A DNA stretch of 64,000 nt from Diphasiastrum complanatum (taxonomy: Eukaryota; Streptophyta; Lycopodiopsida; Lycopodiales; Lycopodiaceae): NCBI GenBank assembly GCA_029204225.1, contig CM055102.1, positions 50,869,616 through 50,933,615 of the forward strand, read 5' to 3'. A program made the translations under genes and the position numbers. This document shows positions 22,301 through 37,300 of the stretch, one piece after another (the first letter of the stretch is position 1; every line of letters starts with the position of its first letter). The notes under the pieces are model-generated. The model did not search any database, was not told the origin of the DNA, and saw nothing but the letters and a program-made list of their open reading frames with translations.

Positions 22301-25300
22301 GAATTACAAGCATGCATGCATCAGAACATATCGAAAATTTTGCAAATTTTAGTTCAAAAATTGCCAAACTTCTGACAGCCATAACTTTCTCTACAGGACA
22401 CCAAATTGGTCGCTGTAAAGCACAGTACAGAGGGAGAGTAGGTCTACAAGGCACTTGCCATATCACCCTGCACCCCTGGCTTCACACCTGCGAGCAATAA
22501 ATGCATGAAAAAAAGGTAGGAGGGCGCATTTTTGTCGAGAGGAATCTTCAAAAAACACATCCCAGCCCAAAAAGCCTTGGATCAGAGGTTACAAGCACTC
22601 TACTAAGGTTCATTAGAGAGGCATAGAAGCTTCTAATAGGTCTAGCAAGCAATCATAAGCTCAGATCATGCAAAAAATGCATTTTGGCCTCCTTCAACAA
22701 GCCGAAATTCAACATGATGGTGTCTAATGCTCACCTATCCAAATTGGATGCATGATGGCTCAAAACAGACGCAATCCATCATATCTTTAAGTTTGTTACA
22801 AGAACCAACAAGTTCAGACCCCCAATTGAAAGGTATTCATGCTCAAAAATCATTAAAAATACACTAATTTTTGGTGTTTTGAGCCCCCTAATGGTGTCTA
22901 ATCCCATCCAAACTTCATGACAGCTCAGGGACAGCTTCATTACTTCTCTGAAAACGTTCATACCAAGTCTGGGCTGAGAATTTTGAGATCTACCCCAAAA
23001 TTAGTCCGAAAAACATCAAAAACCTTGGTTTTTGACCAATTTTGACCAAAATTTGTGGGAAAAATCCACAAATTCGTGCAATCAGATCCAAATCCCTGTA
23101 AATCCATTGCATGCAAGCACTTCCGATTCTAGTCAAACATGGTTTCTATAGCCCATTTATGGTCCAAAAATCCCAATTTTTGATCCAATCAATTATGACT
23201 GTATAACAGCAAGTACAATCTGGAAAACGTACTACACCAGTACCTATGATCAATGTCAAGCAAAAAACTTCAATTCTAGGTGAAAAATCCACTAAAATTA
23301 TCAAAAATCCATAGATGTCCACCAAAAAGTATGGAGAATCCCCATAATTATGATCCTTAGGCTGAAAGTACACCAAATTCAGAGAAGCCACCTACTTGGA
23401 GATCAATTCTACCACCTGGAAGTAACATGCAAGGAGAAAAACTGAGAAAATACAAGAAGTAGCTCCACCTTTTGATTGACGCAAATCCATAGCTTTGATA
23501 CCACTGTGAGAATCACCAAATGAAGATCTGACTAGATCCTGTTGCAAAACAACCAAAAGGACACCTGTGGAGCAAAACCACCCATCCAAACCTAGATCCC
23601 TCCTGGATTTAGCCCCCAAGCCATAGTGAAGAACCTAAGAGAGAGGAGGAGAAACAGGCTCAAGAAACTGAATTTCCAATAGGAGGATGGGCGAGTTTCC
23701 AATGGACATATGCTCCTCATGAGAGAGAGAATATTCCCCCTGGCCCTCATATGATTATTAATTACTTTATAGGCCAAGCCCGGAATGACGAGGCATAACC
23801 AATAACCATATACATCTGGAGTGACCGGCTATTCACGTCAGGAGTTATTCCGATTCCTTTATACAGGACATGGACGTAACACTTGTACTTGTCATTTTAG
23901 CTTGCTAGCCCGAAGAGAATGACATAAATAGACAACTATATGAACAATGAAGTGTTGCTTACACCAATGAATACATACAAGAGAAAAAAAGTGGAGTATT
24001 GTCATTATCTCATTGGAGGTACTTTTGAAGCTCGAGCCCTTTCTGAAGTGCAGGATGGATTACTCCTGAAATACAATCTACAGAATTATTATGCGCCTGT
24101 CATTAGAAGTCGAACCTTTCCTTCAACATTTAAAATGTTTCAAGGAATTCCTAAGTTTTAGAAAGAGGTTCTTATCGACATTTGTTTTAAGTTGTGGAAA
24201 AGCTGCTTTCTTCAACATGTAGCTTGGTTTGCACTTGTTCTCTATTAGCAATGTGCTTGCTGCAGTCTTTCATGAAGTTATGCCTAATGGCCATGCGTAC
24301 AAATGCAAAGATATGCACACACTCTACAATATTAATGTGTGCTATAACAGACTTGAATCTAAGCAAGTTATTGACATGTTAATTTGATACGTTGGACATG
24401 ATTTCAGAGTTTGATGTAAGACACCTCATTGAACAAGCACAAGTTCGCTGGCTGAAACCGCCAGAAATATGTGAAATTCTGCAGAATTATGAAAGGCATA
24501 ACTTCCAGCTTAATCCAGTTGCACCTGATAAACCACCAAGTAAGCTTTCATTGATCCAAGCAAGGATTTTTCTAAGTACCTTGCAAGTTCTCGTGCTGTC
24601 AAAAGTGATGGGTTCAGATTAGCCATTGTCAATGATTATTTCAGTGGTGCATTCATCTGTAATGATAATGAAAAGTCTCTGAATTATTGTATTCGATTGC
24701 ATACTCTTTCAATGTGAACATTGCTAGCCCATGATGTTGTGTTCTGATTGCCTGTGATTCTGAGTTGCAGGTTGTTGCATTGCAGCATAGTAAATTTTGA
24801 TGATACCCAGAATGAGTGGTATTTGAGTGCATTATGCCTGATACCTAAGAATAATAACCACAGTTGTTTTTACAGAGATGGTTGCTCCATTTCGACCGTT
24901 TGAGGCATTCTTTGCTAAGTGTTGAGTATGCAGGTGGCTCAATTTTCCTGTTTGATCGAAAAGCTTTGCGGTATTACCGGAAAGATGGTCACAATTGGAG
25001 GAAAAAGAACGATGGGAAAACTGTTCGAGAGGCACATGAGCGATTAAAGGTGGGTTGTATAAGCTCTTAGTACATATCTAATGTGATATTAAAAACATTT
25101 TTGTACTATTTTTGGAAAACCACGGGTAGCTGCTGGTAACCTACTCACTTGGCTGAGTGAATTGGAGGACCTAATAAGCTCCTTGCACAATCTTCCTTTG
25201 TTCTCACACTTCCAAACTCTTGCTAAAATATTAGACCTTGCTACTCTAACTAATGCCCTAACAGAAAAGAAGCTGAAGGTTTGGTTTAGGAAAGTACTTC

Positions 25301-28300
25301 TCATTGGTTCAGAAAGATTGGTGGGTGTATTCAAGCACAAGCACTTCCAATGTCTGATATAACATTGGGCGTTTCTCCTCTTCTTTCTGAAAATGATGGT
25401 CATCTTTGATTTTCAAAACATAGTGATGGATAGTTTCTCATATAAATTTTGAAATTGCCAGGTGGTTTTTGAAGTGTAGAACTTTTCATAAAGATGGAGA
25501 GTGCTTTCAGAGAATTATAGGAGGATTCTACAGGGACTTAAAACATTACATCTTTTATTTGGAGATTACTTTCTGAGAAGATAGTTAAATAATGTTGATC
25601 TTAAAGAGACCAAATTTTTACCTGATTTTTTGACTATCACAGCCAAAGTTCCAAAAATCACTAATTTGCAGAAACCTGTCCAAGATAAGCTGTGTGAAGT
25701 CCGTCTAGCAGTCCATGTTTTCCATTTGCATCAATTTATTGGCTGCATAATTAGTAAATGTTACCAGTTCACCTACGCTTTTGTCAAGTACCCAAGGAAA
25801 GCTTTGCAGTTTTTCTTGCTCAAAGGAAGAATATGTGAAAGACACATGTTCATTTTCTAGCTCAAAGTGGTTTTCCTTCGTTGTAAAAGATTTAAAGGGT
25901 AAATTTTTTCATTGTTGAATTCTAGCTTTTGGAAAGTGATGCACGCTCGGGTTGTAATAATGTCGCAGGAACAAATGATCAGTCAAGCCTGATATCTTAA
26001 CAGCCTGAGTTGATTGCCTCAAAGAGAGTTATGGATTTTGTTGTTAGCCTTAATGTTTGGTCAACTTGCATTAATGTTTCAAATAAGATCAGATGCTGGT
26101 GATTGATTTTCATCCAACATTTTTAATGATCCTGTAAGCCCGACTAATAAACACTTTTTGATTGGAACATTAATTTTGGGAATATAATGCATTAAACATT
26201 GTGATGGTGGCCTCCTAACAAGCAGCATGTAACGAGCCCTTAATGAGCTTCTCCTGATAAGTAGTAAGTGATGATAAATTCAATTGGTCTTTTGTACCCA
26301 TTTTCTCAGGTCGAAATGATTTTTGGCTGGCCTTTTTTCACTCATAATATTGGATTTTGCTGATTTGGGGGGGCCAGGTAGGTAGTATTGAGGTGTTGCA
26401 TTGTTACTATGCGCATGGGGAGGATAATGACAACTTTCAACGTCGAAGCTATTGGATGCTAGAAGGGTAAATTTTGTCTTCTGAAAGTTTTTAGGCATAC
26501 TAAGAGGGCTTCAATCATTTGTACCTCGTGTGTGAGAAATGCATTTGGTTCTCAGATAGCATTGTTATCAATGAAAACAAGCCATGTGTTTGCATAGTTT
26601 CATTCCACACCCTGTTCATTTGATAACCTTTTGAAAGCTCCAACCTTTAATTTTGCATCTATGCACCTGGTTGTCATGTAGATATGTTGCAACAATATTT
26701 TCTCTATGGCTGCCTGCAAAGCTGCTAACGAGAAACCGAAAATTTCCCAACAACAAGGCTCACTATTGATACTAATGCTTTTTGGTTGTTGAGAAATCAA
26801 TGAAGAAATTGAGACCTTGCATAACCTTATTACTGTTTACTTACGTCTCTCAATTGCCTAAGAAATTTAGTTCAAATCTGCAGTTTATGGCCAAAGTACA
26901 TCTTCTGTTTATGGCTTGGATTCCCAGTCACCTATCTGGAGATTGGAGAGAACTTGGTGCAGTATCTTGCCATAGATTGCTTTGCTTATGAGTCAAAGTT
27001 ACTACTGCAGAGTACATCTTAGTATGCGTTTATGAAAGCTCATATGAATGTTGAATGCTGGTCTTTGAAAGCTAGACCAACGTTCTTTTGCAGGCTGTTT
27101 CTCTTAACTTGTACCTGTCATGAATCATTGGTGTAATTTTAGTTTTCCTAGCTCATGGTCAAATAATGCGTTGTTAACTCACACTAGACAATCAATAGGA
27201 GGATATTCTCATCTTTTATAGAAACCCTGGATGTGTTGCTCTGTGCCCTCTTGGTATCACCTCTCTCATCTATTATTGATGTGTCTCTCTCCAATAAAGC
27301 TCCATCATTGTTGAATGTCACGAAGAGCCCAAGCAATACCTATTAGCAGAGAATGAATACAATGAATCCTATATCTAATGTCTAGCCCTATATATACTAT
27401 CTAGAGGCCCTTAGTGGAACCTTCTAGAAATTAGGGCAACTAAGGGTACTTGGGTCCCATAAGGACATGCCCTTAATGGTAATGGCCCAGTGCCTAAAGA
27501 TATCCCAATTAGGGCCACTTAGTAATTAGGGTTAGCTTAGGTGAGTTCATAACATTGAAGAGATATGTATTTGAAATTTTATTAAAGATTTTCTGTTATG
27601 TTTGTTGACATAAATCTTTGGAGTCCAGAGAGTTCTCTCTTCTCCACTGTTGTTGCAACCTTTTATATGGCTCTAATGCTCCCGTTTTTTGGTACGTATG
27701 TTATACAGGGTACACGAAAATATTGTTCTTGTACATTACCTTGAAGTAAAACAGGTATGAAGTTAATTTTTTCAATGTCCAAATCAAATTGCTTCTATAT
27801 TTGCAGCTACTACCCTCTTGATAGCATTCCTATTTGTCTGACAGGGCGCCAAGTCCAAACTTTCTCAATTGACCCAGATCGACATAGCAAGCAACGTTTC
27901 CCCATCAAAAAATCAAGAACTCTCCTACCCTACCACTGCAGGGCTTCCCTTACCACCTGAGATTGGTTCAAGTCCAGGTACTTCAGAGGTTCAGCTTGGC
28001 AATTCATCATTGTCATCCGAGTTGGAAGGAGCTGACATTGAAGATCTACCGTTAACCGACGCCAGAAGCACCCTGCAGCAGTTGTCTCGATTGGAAATTA
28101 GGCCAGGAGCTACAGATGTGAGAGCTCCATTTGCCGATTCAGAATTTGCAAGACCTGACTGGTTAACTTCTGTATCATCCTTCAAACATGACTTTGCAGA
28201 GGAGCTGAAGCCTGTTGTTTATTCTAGGGATTCACAATCAGTAGCGTATGAAGCTCTGCAAGGGTTGGATAATATGGAGATGCCAGAATTGCTGCAAGAT

Positions 28301-31300
28301 CCAGGTAAACATTCAGTCATTGGTTCGAATGACAACCAGCTTATCCAATAAATGAACAAATTGGTTCTTATGGGTGGAATTTATGTATTAATTATGTGGA
28401 TACAGTGACTATGATTTAGGCTGATATGAGAATCATCAACAGACCAGAAGACAGTCACTTTTTAGAGATTAGTGACTTGACATATGACATAGGAAGAATG
28501 AAAGATCCCATGTTAATGGTATAGGAAGAAAGAGAGCCTTCAAGTTAGAGATTAATCAATTAAGTTTCGTTCTGAGGGTAAGAACTCCAACGACAGATGT
28601 TGGAACTTAGGGAAGGATAGATGAAGAAGTAAAAGAATGCATCAGTCTTCTTCTTGTGGAGTTGCTATTGAAGGTAACATTTTCTATATAAGGAGCAAGC
28701 AGTCGGACATTGTTGCATGTAAAATCTTCAAAGATGAGCTTAATAAAATAAGTATGCACTAGTTAGAGTACTTGGAAAAGTGGACACAAAAGCTACTTCT
28801 TGATGGTTTCTGGTGACAACATTCTCTATGCAAGCTCAGCCTTGCAGATTTCTGCTTTGCTACAAACTGCTGATGGATTCCAAATGTTTGAGAAAATTGA
28901 CGACAGTTCAAGTCAAGCTTTTAGCCAAGTCTATCATATCAATCATATTAAATTGTGCTCTAGAACGTTCTATCATAGATGGGTTATAAGTGTTTGTTTG
29001 TACAACAAATATATATAGCAAGTCTAGGTGCGACAAATGGAAATGAATGTATAAATGTAAAATGTGAGATGTAAATCTTAATTCTTGATATGCATTTGGA
29101 GGGTTTATGCATGCATAGAACACATGCAGGGTTTACACACTTATCTAGCCATATATAGGGGTTACGTATGACATATTTATAGTTTGCTAGTCGCTATGTG
29201 GAACTTAGTAGTATTCTCTTAGTCAAGAAGTTCACTTGCAGGTGAACTTTAGGATGGCCTTTGCCTATATAGTATGAATGTATTACAAGGTCATCATAAG
29301 TATCCATCGTAAATCTAAGAATGTGTTTTCATGTGTAGATATGACTATGCATTATGTACTCACCATATTCTTTAGGGCTTTAACACAAAACACTAAAATT
29401 TCAAGGCATGTCCTTGAATTTTGATTGGCCTCACAAACTTCGATTAACAAATTGAACCTAGTCATGCCAACAAAATTCATTTGGGAGAACATTCTAAGTC
29501 CAAAATCCATAAATTCTGGAATGCTCAAAGTCCATAACTCTCAAAATGCCTTTCCAATGCATTACTAACTAGATGTCGAGTAGGATAAGTAAATCAAAGG
29601 ACCTTCATGTGATGGAGTTTGCTTGGATACTTCACAATCAACATCTTCATATAAAGGACTTTCATTGAGGGAGTGAACCATATGGAAGAAAAAATTCCAC
29701 CATGGAGCTGTCCTTTTCTGAGTAGCTTGGGAAAAAGAGAGACTGTACTAGTTCTTATAGCACAGGACATAGATGCAAAAGTTGTAAACTTTTTTGAAGC
29801 TTTCTTGCCAATCATGAGGGAAAGGGGAGCTGTCCTTAATCTTTCCTTGCTTTAGTTTTATGAAATTAACGTCAAGACAACAAATTACTGTTGTAAGCAA
29901 ATCAAAAGGCTTGAAACAGGTATAGTTATCCTTGTAGAAGATAGAGGGCCGCCGCCTTGCTGGTCCTTCTCTTCGTGAAAGGAAACTCTGTTGTGGGAAG
30001 TAGCAAACACGATGCTCCTTCTGGAAAACGTCTTCAAAGTTTGCTCTCAATTCTGTTGAAGCATGCAAGGATGACGAAACTTGTTGCAAACAAGATTCGG
30101 GGAGGCACGAGCAGCATCCCTCCATCATTATTTGCTGTCCCTCCATCGCTGTCCCCCCCTCTCTCTGCTGGCCCATCGTTTTACCTTCCTACATTGCTGG
30201 CCTCCATTGCTTTACCTTTCTTGCCTTGCCATTGCTTTCTTGTACTATACTGATTGGAAATCAGTGAATCGGAAGGGGAAGAAGAAAACCCCTTCCCCTT
30301 CTCCCTTTGTTTTCTCAGCTATCCCTACTACGGCTTCAAATCCCTTTACCTTGACTAAACCCCCTTTCCCTCCTGCTTCCCCTCATAAATCCTCCTCTCC
30401 CTCGCCCCTACCCTCCACTCCCGCAACCTCAACCTCCTCTCCTACTGCCACTACCCCTTCTACTCTTTCTTCCTCCTCTCCTTCTTTCACCCCTTCATCT
30501 TCATCCTCTTTGTCTCCGCTCTTTCAGATGATTTTCATCTGGTTTCCCTCGCTTTATTGAGTCTCTTCAAGAGACCAATGTGTCCTTGCTTGCGTTAATC
30601 AAGCAACAAGCATTCCAAATATCCACTCTGGAGAATACAGTTTTGGCCCTCCAGGGCAAAGTTGGCATTCTTGAGGTTGATGTTACTTACCTCAAGAATG
30701 AATTGGAATCAGATGAAGAGGAAGAAGAAGAAGTCGGCAATGCAGATTCAGAAGATATGGCAAAGCAGCTTCAAGAGCGGGTTCACTCCTTGGAGCAGCA
30801 GTTTCATCAATTGAAGAGTTCTTGGGCCGACATGCTCAAGGGATCTAAGTAGGTTATTTTTGAATCTATTCAAGAACATCAAAAAAGAGATCTCAAGGCC
30901 CTCAATGTCAGAGTTAGGGGAGCTTCTTTTGCGGGTAAGGACCTCGTGGCATGCTTTCATTCATTCCACCTTTGGTCTCAAAGAGGATGCCATATCTGTT
31001 GCTTGGGTGGGTAAGCTCCAATCCACTACCGTGTTTTTGCGTTTCAAGGATGCTTTGCTTCGTCAAAAGGGTCTACGTAAAAGAGGTTGCCTGAAGGGAT
31101 CTACTATTTTTATGGATGAAGACTTGACGCCCCATCATCAATGAACTGAGAGAAAGAAAACTATCGCAGATGCTAAGGCCAACGGTTTACGGGCTCTCTT
31201 TCAAGACGGACGCCCGGTCTTGGTTAAAATTGCAGAACTTAAAATTTCAGATTCTTCTCCCTCTCTTGACTGAGAGATGTTTGAGCTACAGTCATTTATC

Positions 31301-34300
31301 TCCTCTCCTCCGTGAGAGATGAGCTTTTTTACATAGCGAATTACGTTTTAATTTAGTTTTTTTGTTGACGGCATTGTTCCGTCTGAGTTTCATTTCTTAT
31401 GATGTACTCTTTTCGTCTTATACGCTTGTTGGCATGGAAAAGACGTTAATAAAGCTCTCTCTCTCTCTCTCTCTCTCTCTCCAGATGCGATGCATGCATG
31501 ATGTGTGCGGCTCCAAGCACGATCCACACATGATTTAGGCGTGCAGGTTGCTGCACGCTGTAGAGCGCAAGTTAGTGCACTGCTGCACTATGGCTGCCAT
31601 CGCTCCATGGACTGCCATTGCTGCCATATTGAGTGCTACGGAGCCTTTGTCGCTATAGGGCAGGAAGTGCTGGCCCTTGGATCGCTACTGCAAGGCAAAG
31701 GAAATGGCACGTCTTAAGGGGGCTTCAACCCCTGCTAGCACACTGACAGCCTCCAAGCCTAACATCTTCTGTTTCTACACCTGCTGCGATGGTGCCTGAG
31801 CCCGCTACCATCTCTCCTTTTCTTGCTTTTTGAGAGGCCACAGGCCATTTCTCTCTCTCCTAGCTCTACTCTCTCGAATGAGCCCATTCTTGCTCTTCTT
31901 GTAACTCCAGCTCAAGCAGTGCTTCCATCAACTGATTCAATGCTTTGTGCATTCAGGACCAGGTACACCGGATGCTCCAGTTGCTTTCATTTCTGCTACG
32001 CTCATTGAGAGTTGATTGCGAGAGCAAATGGCCCTCAATGTTCGCGTCAGATTCTCAAGATGTCCTCAAAGAAGCTAAGGATTTTTTGGCAGCTGCTCTT
32101 CAGCATCATGACAGGTTTAGACTCAGCCTGGAGTACAAAGAAAGACGCTAGTACCCTCATCCTATGCTTGACTTTGTTGGAGTCTCGATGAGATGTATTA
32201 CATCAACGACAAAAACTGAAAGATACCAAGATCTTTTTGGATGAAGATTTCACCTTTGTGCAGGTGGTGGAAGTTGACAACAACTAAAATTGATCGATAC
32301 AATCACCACAACACAACGTTAAGCACTTCGAGACAAGAATTGAAACAATTGCTCTCCAAAATTGTATATTCACACTAATTCACAAAGTACAAGTAAAAAC
32401 TACTTAAGTAGCCACTATGGGCTCGAGAAAGATCTGCCCACTGTCTAAAAGTAGGAGAGAGAAAGTGATTGGCAAAGAACGGCAAGTAACCGTAATACAA
32501 CTACAAGTTTATTATTGCACTTTCAACTCTCCCTAAAAATTAACGTAGCTTATCAACAAGAAAATTACTCATGGAACATGCCTCCATGATAGCATAGTTA
32601 CTTTCAACTCAAAAAGTAAAGTGTACTTCATAAGGATGCTAAAAGCAAGATGATGTAAAGAGTATGTCAACAACTTATTCGACTTTCAAGATATCATCTC
32701 AATACCAAGCTTTAGCTTGAAGTCTTCAAACTTGTCTTTGCTTACTGACTTCATGAAAATATCAGTAATTTGTTTAGCAGTACTACAATGAATCACATCT
32801 GTGTTTTTTGAACAAAGCTTTTCGCATATAAAGTGATACTTTATCTCTTTATTCTTTGTTCTAGCATGAAACACATGATCTTTAGCCAATTGAATTCCAC
32901 TTTGACTATCACAAGAGATAATCTTACCTTGGATAGAAAATAGCCAATTGAATTCTACTCTGACTATCACTAGAGATAACTGTACCTTAGATAGAAAATA
33001 ACCAATTGAATTCCACTCTGACTGTCACGATTGATAGCAAGAAATTGTCGCGTGTTGATGAGAGGTCCTGTTGATTGTACATTGTATTGCCAACTCATTG
33101 GTAGTCTTATATATCTCACCACTACTAGACTAGACATCTGTTATGTTGTGAGTCTTGTGAGTCAATTTATGGCGGCACCTACCTTGAAGCATTGGAAAGT
33201 AGCTAAGCGCATTCTAAGGTACATGAAAGGCACACTTGATCTTGGTCTAGTCTATTCAAGACGATTTGATTTGAAAAGTTAAAAGGCTTTGTGGATGTTG
33301 ATTGGGATGGTAGTATAGATGATAGAAGATCTACCATTGGTTATGCTTTCAATGTTGGCAGGACACCGTGTCACTTTCCACTACTGAAGCTGAATATAAA
33401 GCCTTATGCTCAACAACAACAGAAGCGGTTTGGCTAAGAGATAACTGTTCTCACAAAACCATTGGATAGAAAATAGCTATATATGCGACCAGACCACACT
33501 TGGATTCATACAATGCTTTTCGCAACTTACATGCTTTGTCTTCTTGGCCCTTCACAACAAACCCTAGTGGTTGGAGCATACAGACTTCCTCTTCTAGATC
33601 ACCATTTAAGAAAGCTGACTTCACGTCGGATATCATGATAGCAATTGCCGTCTTTACAAGTTGGATGCGGCTAAACCTTGTGAATATGGTTTAGCCTCAT
33701 CAATAGCATCTCAATTTGCTTTGTGGCATTGTAGGATGGGTCATTTAAACTATGGAACCTTGCTTTTGATGGCCAAGTTAAAGATGGTGAGTGGGTTACC
33801 CACGTTACAGGATGAATAACATTCCGTTTGTGAAAGATGTGATGGGAAAGCACCATAGAGAGAAGTTCAAGAAGGGGGGAGCCACTAGAGTGGAAAAGCC
33901 ACTTGAGCTCATACATTGTGACTTATGTGGCCCAATGAAGACCATGTCGTTGGGTGGAGCCTACTATTTCACAAAATTCACTGATGATTACTCAAGGAGG
34001 ACATGGATCTACTTCTTAAAGAACAAATTGGACACGTTGACTTGCTTGAAGGAGTTCAAAGCTTCGGTTGAGAACCAATTGGATGCACAAGGTGCTAAGG
34101 GCAGATAGAGGGGGTGAATACAAATCAGGTGATTTTGAAGCATTTTGCAAGGAACATGGAATCAAGAGACAATTCACTCAAGCACACACGCCACATAGCA
34201 ATGGGGTAGTTGAGAGGAAAAATCACACCATTGTGGAGCGATCAATGAAGAAGCAAATGGGATTACCAAACTTCTGTTGGTCAGAATGCGGCAACTTTCT

Positions 34301-37300
34301 TGCAAAATAGGAGTCCCACTACCGCGGTTCCTAATGTGACTCTCGAAGAGGCACTTACGGGAATGAAGCCAAAGATTGACAAGTTTCGCATTTTTGGGTG
34401 CAAAGCTTATGTGCACATGCCAAAGGAAGAGTGAAACAAACTTGATGCGAAGTCCATTAAGTTTATCTTTGTTGGATATGATGAGAGGAGGAAGGCGTAC
34501 AAGTGCTTTGAAGTAGTGATGCGGAAGATCCACATTAGTAAGGATGTGATTTTTGACGAGATGCATAGATTTGTTGAAGATGATCATGCTAAAGGTGATA
34601 ACATCAAGAGGCTTCCTACGATCTTGGAAGAAGATGAAGATGGTACTGCATAGGAAATCGAGCACGAGGATTAAGTCCAAGAAGAGGATCATAATTGAAC
34701 TCCACCCGCAAGAGAATATACTTAAACACTCCTTGGGATACCTACTCGCCAAGAAGTGTATCCACCTGAGTTGAAAGTGGCCAAATGGTATGAAACCATT
34801 ATAAAGGATGAATCTACCAGGATCAAGCTCGCAAGGAAATGGGAGAAGCTCAACAAGAGACAGGTTAGCACTTGATCCATGTGAATTATGCCCCATGATG
34901 TGCCAAGATCCGACAATCTATGACGAGGCAAGGTTCTCAAGGTATGGCAAGGGGCTACGGAGGATGAGATGGACTTGATCCAGAGACATGGTACGTGGGA
35001 CCTAGTTGATCTTCCAGTTGGTAAGAACAAGTGGGTATGCAGAACAAAGTTTCGTGCTGATGGATCGATTGTGAACACAAGGTGCGCTTTTCAAGGGCTA
35101 CGAGCAAAGTAGAGGTTTTGACTTTGATGAGACATTTGCTCCTGTGGTTAAGTGGACTACTTTACACTTGGTGATCGCATTAAAAAGCGTGCCTACGAAG
35201 AACAAGACGAGAAACGCCTCATTGATTCCTTATTCAGTTCCTCCACAAGTACCTTTTGGCGTGAGTTCATTCCTCATTCTCCATCTCTTCTTGAATACTG
35301 ACATATCTGGACCACTTATGCCATTTCACTTACACTATACTCACTTGCTTTGTAGCGGCCAATGGTGCCATCTGATTTCACGTTTTTCTTATACACCCAC
35401 TTGCAGTCGACTATTTTTTTGTTTTCTGGCAGTGGCTCTAATGTCCATGCCTCCTTTCGCCTCATCGACTCGATCTCCTCTGACATTGCCTGCTTCCAGA
35501 ATTCTCCCTTTGGACTCTGGATAGCTTCTTGGTATGTGGCTGGCTCTTCTGTGGAGCTTCAGTACTCGAACTGCGTGTCTTCGCTCCATTGAAGATTGTC
35601 AGAGTAGCGGTCTGAAGGTCTTCTTTGTCTCGTTGACCTTCTAGGTTCGTTTCGTCGTTGCTCGAACGTTTCTTGTTCGTGGCTCTGCTTCCTGCTGCTC
35701 TGGAGTCTATGGCTCTGCATTTTGATTTAATGTCTGTTCTCGATCTCCCTCTTGAATGGGCAGCAATGTGAAGATCTCATGGCCTCTTTCGTATTTCAGT
35801 CCAGGGAATGTGGACTCATCGAACTTCACATCTCTGCTCGAAACAACCTTCTTCGTGGTTGGGTTGTAGAGCCTGTACACGTGTTCCGTTCAAGTAACCG
35901 ACCATGATTGTTTGCTCAGATTTGTCATCAAGCTTGCTTCTTTTTTCTTTGGGAATGTGCTTGTATGCTGCACATCCAAACACTCGTACGTATGTCAGAT
36001 CAGGATTTTTCCCTGTCCACATTTCATATGGTGTTTTGTTTTCCAACGCTGTCGTTGTAGATCTGTTCTGCAGGTGTACAACTGCAGCTATTGCCTCAGC
36101 CCAGAATTGACTCGGCAATTCAGCCTGTGCCATCATGCATCTGGCTCCTTCGACTAGCGTTCTGTTTCTTCTTTCTGCTACACCATTGTATTCTGGTGTG
36201 TATGCAGGAGTGAACTGGTGTTCGATCCCCTGTTCTTCGTAGAATCTTGAGAATTCTTTGCTTTTATATTCACCTCCGTTGTCAGATCTAAGGATCAGTA
36301 TCTTTTTCGAGGTGTGTCGCTCTGCAAATGCCACGAACTTCTTGAAGGAATCAAACACCTCGGATTTCTTCTTTAAGTAGTAGATCGTGGTCATCCGGCT
36401 GTAATCATCAATGAACGTTAGAAAATATCTCGATCCTGAGAGCGAATCCGTCTTCATCGGTCCACAGACATCAAAGTGGACGAGCTCAAGAACTTCCTTG
36501 GTTCTTCTCCTCTCATGCGTGAATGGATTCCGATGTTGCTTGCCTTTCTGACAAGCTTTGCAGAACTCAGTTTCAGGTCTTGAAATCTTGAGACCTGTGA
36601 CTATGTCTTTTCTTCTCATGTCATACAGGCTCCGCATGTTCAGATGATACATTCTCCTATGCCAGAGCTGATCTTCATTTTCTGAAGCATTTAATATGCT
36701 ATCAGAGTTGCTGATTATTTTAGCCTGGTAGAGGTTTCCTTCTCTGCATCCGACCGTCAACAACTTGTTTGTCGTCTTCTCGATCATGCGGCAAGTGTTG
36801 CCGTCGAACAAAACTCGAATGCCAAGATCTGCCATCTTGGAAACAAATAGCAGATCTTTTTTGAGTGAGGGCACATAGAGTGCTCCTGGCAGCTGTGCTT
36901 GGCCTGACAGTGTTCGTAGCTGTAGAGTGCCGCTCCCATCACCTAGAATCACTGCTCTGTTGTTTTCGAGCTCTCTGAAGTCGATCAAGACCTTCTTGTT
37001 GCAGGTGATGTGAGATGTTGCTCCTGAATCAATGACTACATCGTACTCGTGTTCAGTGCAGCTCGTTGAAGCTTTATCGAGTATTGTGAAAGCTTTGTCA
37101 CCTCTGTTAGCATCCTTTGATGACTCTGCAACATTACCTTTTTCAGCTTTGTTCTTTCTTTTTGGGTTGAATCTGCAATCGTATGCAGAATGCCCTTTCT
37201 TCTTGCAGTGCATGCAAGGTATTGCTGGATTGAACCAGCATTTGTTGGTCGTATGGCCTGGTTTGTGGCAGTGATCGCAGGAAGAAGATTGCTGATTCGA

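Larger units (their letters stand above)
18823..23881 (-). mobile_element. non-coding LTR element (LARD-like) in intron 1
   Basis: A 5059-bp insertion lies between perfect 5-bp duplications CTTGT (18818-18822 and 23882-23886). The right LTR (23507-23881, 375 bp, TG...CA on the + strand) is full. The left one keeps only the outer 103 bp (18823-18925) and has lost the part that would contain the U3 promoter. A minus-strand primer site (TGGTATCAAAGC) lies at 23492-23503. No gag or pol motif occurs in about 4.6 kb, so it must have moved with proteins from another element. Confidence 0.8.
30260..31480 (+). mobile_element. L1-like LINE derivative with ORF1 but no ORF2
   Basis: An ORF1-type protein region (30270-31273) is followed after only about 130 bp by the family's 3' tail (31403-31454) and a CT microsatellite. 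No reverse transcriptase or endonuclease lies between. This is the layout of ORF1-only L1 derivatives (HAL1 in mammals), which depend on another element's ORF2. The 5' end is unclear. Confidence 0.6.
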
